Source: JABIFK01 sp047619225
GTDB lineage: Bacteria > Latescibacterota > UBA2968
Length of the DNA: 45,335 nt
Reading direction: 5' to 3'
NCBI GenBank assembly: GCA_047619225.1
Contig: JBLHJX010000009.1
Location: 1 to 45,335, forward strand
Shown piece after piece: positions 15,940 to 24,513 of this stretch. Within the stretch, counting starts at the first letter, position 1. The number at the start of each line of letters is the position of its first letter. The position numbers were made by a program, and so were the translations under genes. A model generated the notes under the pieces. The model had not been told where the DNA came from and did no database searches. It worked only from the letters and a program-made list of their open reading frames with translations.

Positions 15940-17016
15940 GTGGCCAGCGCACTGGGTGATGCGCAAGGTGTGAGACAAATGGTCAGCGCAAACCCCAAAT
16001 TGGCGAACTTCAACACCCAAGCCAACCGATATCCAGCGGGTGCAGATCGCCCCTTAGGTGTTGCAGCCCTTGGGGGTCATTTGGAGGTTGTACGCGCCCT
16101 CTTAGACTTTGGCGCAGACCCAGACTTATCCATTCAAGAACGCAGACATGCCGAAGCCGAAGGACCTGAATCGGGCACCCCACTTATCTTTGCCATGGCA
16201 CAAAAACACTTTGATTTGGCACACTTATTATTAGACCGAGGCGCACGTGTCGATTACAGTTGCATTGACTCTGGCCCAAGCATTGTAGACATCGCGCTTC
16301 AATATGCAGACCAAGCATTAATTGATCGCATCATTGTCATGGGTGGCAAGCCTTTATTGAGTCATTATATATCAACCCAAAATTACCTCATCATCCGCGA
16401 ATTATTAGACCGCTGCCCCAATGAACGGGTCAATCCCACGGGCAAACAAACTGTTTTGCATGAATTTTTGTTTTGGGGCGTACAGGCCTGTGACCCCAAC
16501 GTGGTGACCATGTGTTTGGCCAAAAAGCCAAAATTAGACGAATCACAAGGCAACTGGGGCGTCAGCAGTATTGGTTTGCTCCACCACACCATTCGATATG
16601 CCTACTACAACCCAGACCGCGACCAACGCAATTGGGATCACTGTGAAAACGTCATGAAACAAGTGCTCGATTATGGCATCAACCCAAATCACAAAACACC
16701 CGATGGCATCTCAGCCTTACACTATTTATCCGATGAGCATTACGCCACAACATATGCCAATGAAGATATGCTGGTCATTTTGGCACGCCTACTCTTAGAA
16801 AAGGGCGCCGACCTAAATGCCATCGATGACAAACTCAAAACCACGCCCTTGGGTTGGGCCGCACGCTTTAAACGAAAAAAACTGGTCAAACTCTTTCTCG
16901 AACGCGGTGCCGATCCCAATCTGCCCACAGACAAACCCGAAAACCGTCCGCTTGCATTTGCCGAAGAATTCGGATTCTCTGATGTAGCAGATATACTGCA
17001 TAATCACAGTGAGTAG
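15940..17016 (+). CDS. Ankyrin-repeat protein, second part of a broken gene
   Basis: 358 residues in the frame that would continue the preceding gene. Multiple ankyrin repeats are visible: G-V-A-A-L-G-G-H-L-E-V-V-R-A-L-L-D-F-G-A near 37, T-P-L-I-F-A-M-A-Q near 85, S-A-L-H-Y-L near 250, T-P-L-G-W-A-A-R near 303 and L-F-L-E-R-G-A-D-P-N near 320. Its GTG directly follows the TGA at 15937-15939 and has no ribosome-binding site. The codons before that TGA (A-R-G-A-E-Y-D-I) and after it (A-S-A-L-G-D-A) fit one unbroken repeat with Trp (TGG) at the stop. It is best read as the 3' part of a single sigma-r4/ankyrin gene spanning 15075-17016, with two lesions or sequencing errors. Confidence 0.7.
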   Translation: MASALGDAQGVRQMVSANPKLANFNTQANRYPAGADRPLGVAALGGHLEVVRALLDFGADPDLSIQERRHAEAEGPESGTPLIFAMAQKHFDLAHLLLDRGARVDYSCIDSGPSIVDIALQYADQALIDRIIVMGGKPLLSHYISTQNYLIIRELLDRCPNERVNPTGKQTVLHEFLFWGVQACDPNVVTMCLAKKPKLDESQGNWGVSSIGLLHHTIRYAYYNPDRDQRNWDHCENVMKQVLDYGINPNHKTPDGISALHYLSDEHYATTYANEDMLVILARLLLEKGADLNAIDDKLKTTPLGWAARFKRKKLVKLFLERGADPNLPTDKPENRPLAFAEEFGFSDVADILHNHSE

Positions 17017-17039
17017 GCTCTCGACAAATCCACAAAACA

Positions 17040-17147
17040 TTTGCACTCAGTGGTATATTGACTTTGCTGGTTGCGTTAATCACCGTAAGTTATCTGGTCA
17101 TCAAAGCTTCTACTGCAAACCCGGTTGATGCCTTGCGGTATGAATAA
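17040..17147 (+). pseudogene. 3' remnant of a MacB/FtsX-type ABC transporter permease
   Basis: A short frame ending at TAA 17145-17147 reads L-T-L-L-V-A-L-I-T-V-S-Y, then I-K-A, then A-N-P-V-D-A-L-R-Y-E and stop. This is the characteristic last membrane helix and tail of FtsX-like permeases of MacB exporters. Nothing of the rest of the permease lies upstream; the ankyrin gene ends 23 bases before. It is the scar of a larger deletion. Confidence 0.72.
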
Positions 17148-17244
17148 CCTTTAAAAACGCAGAAAACGGAGCGAGGAACGAAAGATCCTAAACGCTGTAC
17201 GCCCTGTGCTTCGTGCTCTGCCTCTTCTGTAAAAGGAGTGCCAA

Positions 17245-19515
17245 ATGTCCAAATCACCCGCCCAATGGGTCAATCCACTTATCGACACCGCAAACCGTCG
17301 TTTCTTCTTCTTTAGTTCAGCCTGTCGCCCCTTTGGCATGGTCAACCTCAGCCCCGACACAGCTGCAGGCGGTGGGGCGTGGGAAGCGGGTTATCGCTAC
17401 GACAACCACACCATCTGCTGGTTCAGCCACATTCACGGCTGGCAAATCTCGGGCATTCCCGTCTTACCCACCACGGGCCCTATGCGCGGTCACGAAGGTG
17501 TGGGCGTTTACAAATCGGCATTTAGTCACGACAACGAAACCGTCCAGCCCGGTTATCACCAAGTCCATCTCACCGACTATAATATCAACGCCGAACTCAC
17601 CGCCACAGACCGCGTGGGATTTCACCGGTACACCTTTCCAAAATCCGACGACGCAAACATCCTCTTTGACCTCACCACCACCATTGGTCCATCAGACATC
17701 AGCGATGCCTCCATTGAAAAAGTGAGCGACACCGAACTCATCGGTTATGTCGTAAACGCACCCACACGCCGCCGACCCAAAGCCCTCAAGATTTACTTTG
17801 TCGCACAATTCGACCGACCCATAAAAAACCTTGGCGGTTGGCGAGATGGGGAAGTCATCGAATCTGCTACAAAAATCGAAGGCCCCAACACAGGTGCATT
17901 TGTCCACTTTACAACAACCGAAAACGACACCGTCCAACTCAAAGTCGCCATCTCCTACTGCGACATCGATGGTGCTCGCAACAACCTCAACACCGAGCTG
18001 CCCCACTGGAACTTCGATCAAGTGCGCCAAGAAGCCACCGACGCTTGGAACCAGTATCTCGGACGCATTGAAGTCGAAGGCGGCAGTGACGCACAAAACA
18101 CAAAATTCTACACAGATCTCTACCACGCCCTCTTAGGCCGTCGCCGTGTCAGTGACAGAGACGGTCGCTACATTGACAACACGGGGGACACATCCACCAT
18201 TCGACAAATCCCCCTCAACGAAAACAACACCCCCCAATACGAACACCACAACTCAGACGCCTTTTGGGGTGCACAGTGGACACTCAATGTGCTCTGGCCC
18301 CTGGCCTGGCCTGAAATCACGCACAACTTTTGCAACACCTTTCTCGACATGTATCAAAACGGCGGCCTCATTCCACGGGGGCCCTCAGGTGGCAACTACA
18401 CCTTTGTCATGACCTCAGCCACCTCAACACCTCTCTTCGTCTCCGCCTATCAAAAAGGCATTCGCAGCTTCGACATCGAAAAAGCTTATGAAGGCCTGCG
18501 CAAAAACCACTTTCCCGGTGGCCTCATGAGCAAAGCCGGATACGAACACGACACTGCCATTGGTGGGGGTGCAGAATATTACATTGAACGCGGCTACGTG
18601 CCCATGGGCATCAAAGCCTACGCCTTTCACTGCGACGGCCCTTCTCAAACCCTCGAAAACGCCTTCCAAGACTGGTGCCTCGCCCAACTCGCTCAAGCCC
18701 TGGGTAAAACCGAAGACGCCGACTTATTTCTCAAACGCGCCCTCAACTATAAAAACCTCTACAATCCCGATACCCAATTTATGCACCCACGCACAATGGA
18801 TGGCGAATGGCTCGCAGACTTTAACCCCGACAAAGCCGATGGCTGGAACGAAGGCAACGGTTGGCATTACTTGTGGTGGGTCCCTCAAGATCCCACAGGC
18901 CTGGCGAACTTGATGGGCGGGCGGGATACCTTCATCAAACGCCTCAACGAACAATTTGAAATCGCCGCCGAAAAAGACTTCATTGCACCCCACGCCAAGC
19001 ATCAAGAAAATGTCATCGAATATGGCAACCAACCCTGCACACACTTTGCACACCTCTTCAACTACGTCGGCGCACCTTGGCTCGCACAAAAATGGGCGCA
19101 CGCAGTCATGAAAGCCGCCAAAAGTGACATCACCCCCTACGGTGGTTTTGGTGGCGACGAAGACCAAGGCATGATGGGCTCCCTCAACGCACTCATGGCC
19201 ATTGGCCTCTTTGCCATGCGCGGCGGATGTGAAGCCGATCCCGTCTACGACATCACCTCCCCTCTCTTCGACCGCATCACCATTCACCTCACCCCAGAAT
19301 CAACCTTCACCATCGAAACCCAAAACAACACCCCCGAAAATATCTACATCCAATCGGCCACCCTCAATGGCCAACCACACAACCGCGTCTGGTTCCGCCA
19401 CTCAGATCTGGTCAACGGCGGCACACTCACACTCGTTCTCGGTGCCGAACCCAACACCAACTGGGGCAGCCAATTGGAAAACCTTCCCCCTTCGATGTCT
19501 GAAATTATAGCGTAA
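17245..19515 (+). CDS. GH92-family alpha-mannosidase
   Basis: Exo-acting, calcium-dependent alpha-mannosidase family, inverting, trimming mannose from N-glycans or mannans. 756 residues. N-terminal beta-sandwich (P-F-G-M-V-N-L-S-P-D-T near residue 30, S-H-I-H-G near 60), then an (alpha/alpha)6 barrel with F-W-G-A-Q-W-T near 338, N-E-G-N-G-W-H-Y-L-W near 535, H-E/Q-E-N-V-I-E-Y-G-N-Q near 587 and G-G-D-E-D-Q-G-M-M-G near 635, the last holding the catalytic-base region. Unlike most Bacteroidetes GH92 it shows no signal peptide, so it may act on imported oligosaccharides. The start has AAAAGGAG upstream. A terminator follows at 19535. Confidence 0.92.
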   Translation: MSKSPAQWVNPLIDTANRRFFFFSSACRPFGMVNLSPDTAAGGGAWEAGYRYDNHTICWFSHIHGWQISGIPVLPTTGPMRGHEGVGVYKSAFSHDNETVQPGYHQVHLTDYNINAELTATDRVGFHRYTFPKSDDANILFDLTTTIGPSDISDASIEKVSDTELIGYVVNAPTRRRPKALKIYFVAQFDRPIKNLGGWRDGEVIESATKIEGPNTGAFVHFTTTENDTVQLKVAISYCDIDGARNNLNTELPHWNFDQVRQEATDAWNQYLGRIEVEGGSDAQNTKFYTDLYHALLGRRRVSDRDGRYIDNTGDTSTIRQIPLNENNTPQYEHHNSDAFWGAQWTLNVLWPLAWPEITHNFCNTFLDMYQNGGLIPRGPSGGNYTFVMTSATSTPLFVSAYQKGIRSFDIEKAYEGLRKNHFPGGLMSKAGYEHDTAIGGGAEYYIERGYVPMGIKAYAFHCDGPSQTLENAFQDWCLAQLAQALGKTEDADLFLKRALNYKNLYNPDTQFMHPRTMDGEWLADFNPDKADGWNEGNGWHYLWWVPQDPTGLANLMGGRDTFIKRLNEQFEIAAEKDFIAPHAKHQENVIEYGNQPCTHFAHLFNYVGAPWLAQKWAHAVMKAAKSDITPYGGFGGDEDQGMMGSLNALMAIGLFAMRGGCEADPVYDITSPLFDRITIHLTPESTFTIETQNNTPENIYIQSATLNGQPHNRVWFRHSDLVNGGTLTLVLGAEPNTNWGSQLENLPPSMSEIIA

Positions 19516-19534
19516 AACAAACAGGTCAAAACAC

Positions 19535-19567
19535 AAAAAAAGCGTGGTCTTTGACCGCGCTTTTTTT
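19535..19567. terminator. Bidirectional terminator between GH92 and the oxidoreductase
   Basis: AAAAAAAGCGTGGTC pairs with GACCGCGCTTTTTTT (one G-T pair) across a 3-nt loop, between convergent genes ending at 19515 and 19600. Confidence 0.88.
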
Positions 19568-19599
19568 ATCCCTACAAATGTTATACTCCAGTCCAAACC

Positions 19600-20655
19600 C
19601 TAAATATCCAACACCAACTCCGTACCCGCTTCTTGACTCCGATAAATCCCATCCAAAATCGCCATCACTTGCAAAGACTGTTCCGCAGGCACCGGTGAAG
19701 GTTTACCTTGCGCAACCGCCCGTGCAAATGTCACACACTCCAAAGCGTGTGCCTTCATTTGATCACCTGTATTTTGAAGCCGATAATTATAATGCTGCTT
19801 CGTTTCATTATCCGAATAATAAATATCACACCCCGGCAAATGCGCACCACCTTGTGTGCCATAAAGCCAAATCTGCCGATCTGAATCTTGCCCATGGTGC
19901 AACATCCAACTCGTCTCCAAAATCAGCGTCGCCCCATTTTCAAACCGTACAAATGCCGCCGCAAAATCTTCCACATCAAACGTATCGGGAATATCACCCG
20001 CACTGCGTCCCATAATGCTAAAAGCTCCCGGTTGATGTGCCAACTCCGCACGTGCAACACCCGTGACCGAAACCGGTTTGGGATTGCCCATTAACCACAG
20101 TGTCAAATCCAACACGTGCACACCAATGTCAATGCACGGCCCGCCGCCACTGTGCTGCTTCATAATAAAACCCGGCCGTGCGGGTACACCCGAACGCCGC
20201 AACATCCAACACCGCGCATGATACACATCGCCCAACACACCCTTATCCACCTCCGCCTTCATAGCCAACGAAGATCCAGAAAACCGCGACGACTGCGCAC
20301 ACATCAACAACTTGCCCGACTTGTCACGCGCAGCAATCATCTCTTTTATTTGATCGGGTGTGGGCGCCAAAGGTTTTTCACAAATCACATGTTTGCCAGC
20401 ATTCAACGCCCCAATCGACAAAGGGGCATGATAATTATTGGGCGTACACACATCAACAATATCAATCTCACCATCCTCAAACATCTCCTGAGGGTCGGCA
20501 TACAGTTTTTTGACACCGTGTTTTGTTCCCCAGTCCGCAAGCACGTCCGCGTTCATATCACACCCCGCCACCAACTCGGCATCTTCAGACGCGACCCAAC
20601 CCGGAATATGTGTGCCTGCAATACCACCCACACCAATAACACCCACTTTTAACAT
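19600..20655 (-). CDS. Gfo/Idh/MocA-family oxidoreductase
   Basis: NAD(P)-dependent sugar or inositol-type dehydrogenase, cytoplasmic. 351 residues from the ATG at 20655, chosen because AGGTGGGG precedes it and the Rossmann fold starts at once (V-G-V-I-G-V-G-G-I-A-G-T-H, residues 4-16). E-K-P-L-A-P-T near residue 92 holds the catalytic Lys typical of the family, and G-P-C-I-D-I-G-V-H-V-L-D near 165 gives the D-x-x-x-H pair. The substrate is unknown; nearby mannosidase and dehydratase genes suggest a sugar or sugar acid. A GTG 12 bases upstream is less likely. Confidence 0.92.
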   Translation of the reverse strand: MLKVGVIGVGGIAGTHIPGWVASEDAELVAGCDMNADVLADWGTKHGVKKLYADPQEMFEDGEIDIVDVCTPNNYHAPLSIGALNAGKHVICEKPLAPTPDQIKEMIAARDKSGKLLMCAQSSRFSGSSLAMKAEVDKGVLGDVYHARCWMLRRSGVPARPGFIMKQHSGGGPCIDIGVHVLDLTLWLMGNPKPVSVTGVARAELAHQPGAFSIMGRSAGDIPDTFDVEDFAAAFVRFENGATLILETSWMLHHGQDSDRQIWLYGTQGGAHLPGCDIYYSDNETKQHYNYRLQNTGDQMKAHALECVTFARAVAQGKPSPVPAEQSLQVMAILDGIYRSQEAGTELVLDI

Positions 20656-20682
20656 ATCGATCCCCACCTTTCAAATAGATAC

Positions 20683-21183
20683 TTACGGGTAAATTTCAAT
20701 CGGTGTATCATTTCTAACCGACGCCCAAATCTCATCCATTGCTTCATTCGACACAGCAATACACCCATCGGTCCAATCGGGTCCCAAAAACCAATACCGG
20801 CTCCACATCGCACCCGAAATCCCCTCGGGGTACCCATGAATAAAAATATCACCCCCGGGGGGCACACCCAACGCTTTTGCACGTTTTTCATCTTCATCAT
20901 TTGGGTACGAAATATGAATCGACAAATAATATTTGCTATTGGAATTGCGCCAATCCAAAACATACGTGCCTTCGGGTGTGCGTGAATCACCCTCGCGCTT
21001 TTTGTGACCCGTCATATTTTTTCCCAGCGCAATCTTGTAGCGCTTCAGCACACTGTCACCCTCGCACAACTGAAGCTCCCGTTTGGCCTTATACACCACC
21101 ACCCTGTCCACACCTAAAATTTCGGCACCCCAGGTGGCACTCGTTTGCATACACAAACAAAGACAGCAAAAGATCCAAATCAT
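20683..21183 (-). CDS. L,D-transpeptidase (YkuD domain), exported
   Basis: 166 residues. The N-terminus (M-I-W-I-F-C-C-L-C-L-C then A-T-W-G-A) is a short signal peptide, so the protein acts in the periplasm on peptidoglycan stem peptides or on lipoprotein attachment. The YkuD domain spans about 27-165: V-Y-K-A-K-R-E-L near 30, G-D-S-R-T-P-E-G-T-Y near 65, the catalytic H-G near 115 (I-F-I-H-G-Y-P-E-G) and the nucleophile Cys in T-D-G-C-I-A-V-S-N near 140. It resembles the YafK/ErfK-like short forms without a LysM domain. It starts 28 bases upstream of the oxidoreductase and may be co-transcribed, although no functional link is obvious. Confidence 0.9.
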   Translation of the reverse strand: MIWIFCCLCLCMQTSATWGAEILGVDRVVVYKAKRELQLCEGDSVLKRYKIALGKNMTGHKKREGDSRTPEGTYVLDWRNSNSKYYLSIHISYPNDEDEKRAKALGVPPGGDIFIHGYPEGISGAMWSRYWFLGPDWTDGCIAVSNEAMDEIWASVRNDTPIEIYP

Positions 21184-21740
21184 GAATCTTCATCTCGATT
21201 CTTTTTTCCCAGCGGATGTTTTATTTTTTCTGTGATCAAATCCAACGTTTCTGAGTGCAACATATCTGCACCTCTTTTTAAAAAGTAATCAAATCCACGC
21301 TTAAAATCAGTATCAACAGGAACCCTACCCTCATGTTATGCCAAAACCAATAGATATTCAAGTAATCAAATTATAACATCCTCTCCAACGCGCCTACCCG
21401 ATAGCAGCTATAAAACGCCATTTTTACAATTTATTCTAACAAATTAAAACTTTAAAACCCCTTATATTAAAGAGATTTATTCAATTTTGTTCTCAGAAAC
21501 AATTTCTTATTAAAACATCACAAGATCACCTCGCACACGATCATCGCAAAACCCACCAAATTTTCCTATCAGTAGCGTGCCCATCGTTTTAAGACCATTG
21601 AATATATGCAATTGATCTCACTTCTTAAAGTGTTCAGAAAATACACAAACATGTGCAATACTTAAACATGCCACACACACAAAGCACACACCAACGAGCT
21701 CTTGTGAAGAGACGAAGAAATACATGTAAGAATAGAACGT
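21184..21740. other. AT-rich spacer without recognisable genes
   Basis: 557 bases, markedly AT-rich (for example 21420-21480), with no frame of convincing coding character, no strong hairpin and no clear repeat. It separates the L,D-transpeptidase from the decapitated histidine kinase and may contain the eroded start of that kinase. Confidence 0.4.
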
Positions 21741-22580
21741 ATGATGTTGGCAGGTCACCGTGGTGCGTCATTGACACGCCAGTTATTGGCATTTAGTCGT
21801 CGGCAGGTGTTTCAACCTGATGTGTTGGATCTGAATATGCAAATTCAGGAGGTGGAATACATGCTGCAACGCCTCATAGGCCAAGATGTAGAACTGCGCA
21901 CAAACTTAGCAGAAGATTTGGGGCATATCATGGCCGATCCAGGTCAGATCGATCAGGTGATAATCAACTTGGTCGTCAATGCACGAGATGCAATGCCCAA
22001 CGGAGGGCGGCTCACAATTGAAACAGATAATGTCCGCATCAATGAACATGACGCCCAAAAACACCCCAATGCCCAAGAGGGCGACTATGTGAGGGTATCT
22101 GTTCAGGATATGGGCACAGGAATCAGTGCTGAAATTTTAGAACGTATTTTTGAGCCTTTTTTTACAACCAAAGACTCGGGTAAGGGAACAGGCTTAGGGC
22201 TAGCAACAGTGCACGGGGTTGTGAATCAGAGTGGTGGGTATATTGACGTGGAGAGTGTATTGGGTAAGGGCACACGATTTTGTATCTATTTGCAAATGGT
22301 GGAAGGGGAAATCACAGTAAAAACAGAGGAACGTATCGTGCCAGAAGATTTGAATGGTAAGGAGACCATTCTTATTGTAGAAGACGAAGAGGATATTCGC
22401 ATTCTAATCGGTCAGTTATTGGCACATCACGGATATCGAATCTTGGAGGCAAGCAATAGCGAAGAAGCTTTGTTGATGTGTGAGCGCCAAGAAGGGCAGA
22501 TCCATGGAATAGACGATCTTTTACTCAAACCATTTAATCGGCTCACATTGTTAGAAAAAATTCGAGACTTGTTGGATTAA
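21741..22580 (+). pseudogene. Hybrid sensor histidine kinase remnant, truncated and with a gutted receiver domain
   Basis: 279 residues. It opens inside the second helix of a HisKA domain (R-G-A-S-L-T-R-Q-L-L-A-F-S-R-R-Q), so the sensor part and the phospho-accepting His are missing. The ATPase domain (about 50-195) is complete: N-L-V-V-N-A-R-D-A-M-P (N box), D-M-G-T-G-I (G1), F-E-P-F-F-T-T-K and G-T-G-L-G-L-A-T-V (G2). A receiver domain follows, starting I-L-I-V-E-D-E-E-D-I, but after C-E-R-Q-E-G-Q-I-H it jumps to L-L-L-K-P-F-N-R-L-T: the central about 50 residues, with the phospho-accepting Asp, are gone in frame. It can neither autophosphorylate nor receive phosphate. A 12-bp hairpin ends the unit. 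Confidence 0.8.
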
Positions 22581-22584
22581 GAGT

Positions 22585-22619
22585 AAACTGAATAACAAAA
22601 CTGTCGCGTTATTCAGTTT
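22585..22619 (+). terminator. Hairpin after the kinase remnant
   Basis: AAACTGAATAAC pairs exactly with GTTATTCAGTTT across an 11-nt loop, 5 bases past the stop codon. The T-tract is short. Confidence 0.65.
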
Positions 22620-22712
22620 CGGTACTTGAGAAGGTGCCATACAGACCCAAGGTTCGGGCGTTTTTCATTCAGGTGTATCAAACTCTAAAAACGAAAACAC
22701 CCTCGTTTACCC

Positions 22713-24410
22713 TCACCCAAGTGCCACAACAAATGCCCTATCTAGCATTTGCCGTTTGCCGTTTGCCGTCTGACTTCTCTCCTCAAACACCGCCACGGGC
22801 AAATTACCGTGTTTGCGATCAAATACAAAAAAAGCCTTCCCATCTCTCATGTTCAACACCCAAATTTGCCCGTCGTAAGTAACCTCCCCATTGCCGTGAA
22901 CTTGAACGGCATGCCCGGGCACCCCTTCCTTCCACCGCGCCACGTTGCCCACCGCACTATCGGCCGATTGCCCAGACAACAACCAATGATACGCCACCAA
23001 GTCAACGATCTCGGCGTGTGTCTCCACCAAATACTGATGTAAATATTGCGCCCGGCGTTTTAAGCTCATCGGTGGTGCCGGATCGATTTTGCTTTTCAAA
23101 AAATTCAGAAAATTTAAATAAAAGTATTCATCCTTTTCAACCGCTGCAACCACCGCGGCTTGCAACACCGGCTGATTGAAAAACCGATCCACAACGCGGG
23201 ACAAATTCACCGTCGTCTGCACATCGGCACTCGGCATCTCAGGTGTTTCCAAAACCTCGTATGGCGGGTCAGGCGCGTGTTTTACCCCATATTCCTTGGC
23301 TTGCCGTGCAATCGGTGTCCCCGGCAACATCTTCAAAACTTCCAACTGAATCTCTGTAGGGCCCAACTTGCTCAAAGCAGCCAAATCGCGTACCTGATGA
23401 TCCAAATTTAAACGCGGCAACGCACCGATCAAATCGGCGTGTACATCCACATTTTTAAGCCCACACAAAAACGCCAACCCTTCCCAATTCAACTCGGGTT
23501 TGCCCGCACGCCCCGCCGCCACCAATGCCTCGGGGTGCGTTGTTTGCAAACCCACCTCCAAATGGAGCAAACCGTCGGGCATTTCTTTGAGCGTGTCCCG
23601 AAAATGCTGAGGCAAAAATGCTGGATGAATTTCCAAGTGAAAACGCAAATCCGAAAATTCATCGGCAAACAAACGTAACCGCTCTATCGCCGGACGGGGT
23701 GTGGCATTAAAGGTGCGATCCAATATCCGAATCTCTTTCACACCCTCTTCTCGTGCCTGTGTCAATACCCTTCGCAACCGATCCAACGGTGACCAACGCG
23801 TAGGCCCCGTTCGAAAGCTTGTGCAAAATGTACAAAATTGCGCACACCCACGGTTCGTCTCTATTTGAATAAACGGCTTAGACCAATCAAAAAAATTACT
23901 GTCAGACGGCGGGGGGAGTTCATTCCACTGATCTTCATTTAAAGCACCTGTGCCATTATCCAAATACGTGCCATCTTCGCCCAACCAACACAAACCAGGC
24001 AAATCACCCCACGCCGACTTATCCGCTCGGTTTTGCAACAACTCCGGCAAAGCCAACTCACCCTCACCCCGACACACCGCATCTACAAAAGTCTCACGCC
24101 GTAAAAACGCCTCATTCTCACCCAAAAACTCAGGGCCGCCCAAAAAAATCTGCGCCTCGGGCAACAAAGCACGCACACGCCGAAGGGTGCGCAACATTTG
24201 AACGTGGGTAAACAAAAACAACGTGCCCAATACCACATCGGGTTGCGTCTCAATCACCCGAGCAGATATCGCGTGCACGTCATCATTAATGGTCGAATGA
24301 ACCATTGTCCATTCAGCGTCTACCGTCTCATCACACGCAAGATGCAACATGGGCAACGCCAATGAGCGGTGAGAATACGACGCACTTATGTCTAAATAGC
24401 AAATTTTCAT
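22713..24410 (-). CDS. B12-binding radical SAM protein
   Basis: 565 residues, cytoplasmic. Residues 1-130 resemble a cobalamin-binding fold (D-V-V-L-G-T-L-F-L-F-T, I-F-L-G-G-P-E-F). The radical SAM core starts near residue 185 with C-A-Q-F-C-T-F-C, the C-x3-C-x2-C motif for the 4Fe-4S cluster. E-I-H-P-A-F and G-L-Q-T-T near 265-290 are typical barrel strands. The C-terminal part (about 390-500) resembles the DUF4080 tail of this family. The B12 fold lacks an obvious D-x-H-x-x-G, so cobalamin may bind base-on or not at all. The last codons (Q-T-A-N-G-K-R-Q) come from a short TGCCGTT repeat. Product and substrate are unknown. It is divergent from a PocR/AraC regulator. Confidence 0.85.
   Translation of the reverse strand: MKICYLDISASYSHRSLALPMLHLACDETVDAEWTMVHSTINDDVHAISARVIETQPDVVLGTLFLFTHVQMLRTLRRVRALLPEAQIFLGGPEFLGENEAFLRRETFVDAVCRGEGELALPELLQNRADKSAWGDLPGLCWLGEDGTYLDNGTGALNEDQWNELPPPSDSNFFDWSKPFIQIETNRGCAQFCTFCTSFRTGPTRWSPLDRLRRVLTQAREEGVKEIRILDRTFNATPRPAIERLRLFADEFSDLRFHLEIHPAFLPQHFRDTLKEMPDGLLHLEVGLQTTHPEALVAAGRAGKPELNWEGLAFLCGLKNVDVHADLIGALPRLNLDHQVRDLAALSKLGPTEIQLEVLKMLPGTPIARQAKEYGVKHAPDPPYEVLETPEMPSADVQTTVNLSRVVDRFFNQPVLQAAVVAAVEKDEYFYLNFLNFLKSKIDPAPPMSLKRRAQYLHQYLVETHAEIVDLVAYHWLLSGQSADSAVGNVARWKEGVPGHAVQVHGNGEVTYDGQIWVLNMRDGKAFFVFDRKHGNLPVAVFEERSQTANGKRQMLDRAFVVALG
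22748..22768. repeat. TGCCGTT heptamer repeat inside the 3' end of the radical SAM gene
   Basis: Three head-to-tail 7-mers, TGCCGTT, TGCCGTT and TGCCGTC, followed by TGACTTCTCTCC. It belongs with the pyrimidine-rich short repeats seen at 32404-32446 and 42156-42188, and encodes part of the protein's last residues. Confidence 0.55.
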
Positions 24411-24513
24411 AAAGACAACATAACATAATGTTTGAAATCATACAATAGGTGTTGTACACTTAAGAGACCTGATATACGTTTCACTGACTGCAGATTGTTG
24501 AAAGTGGACCCAT

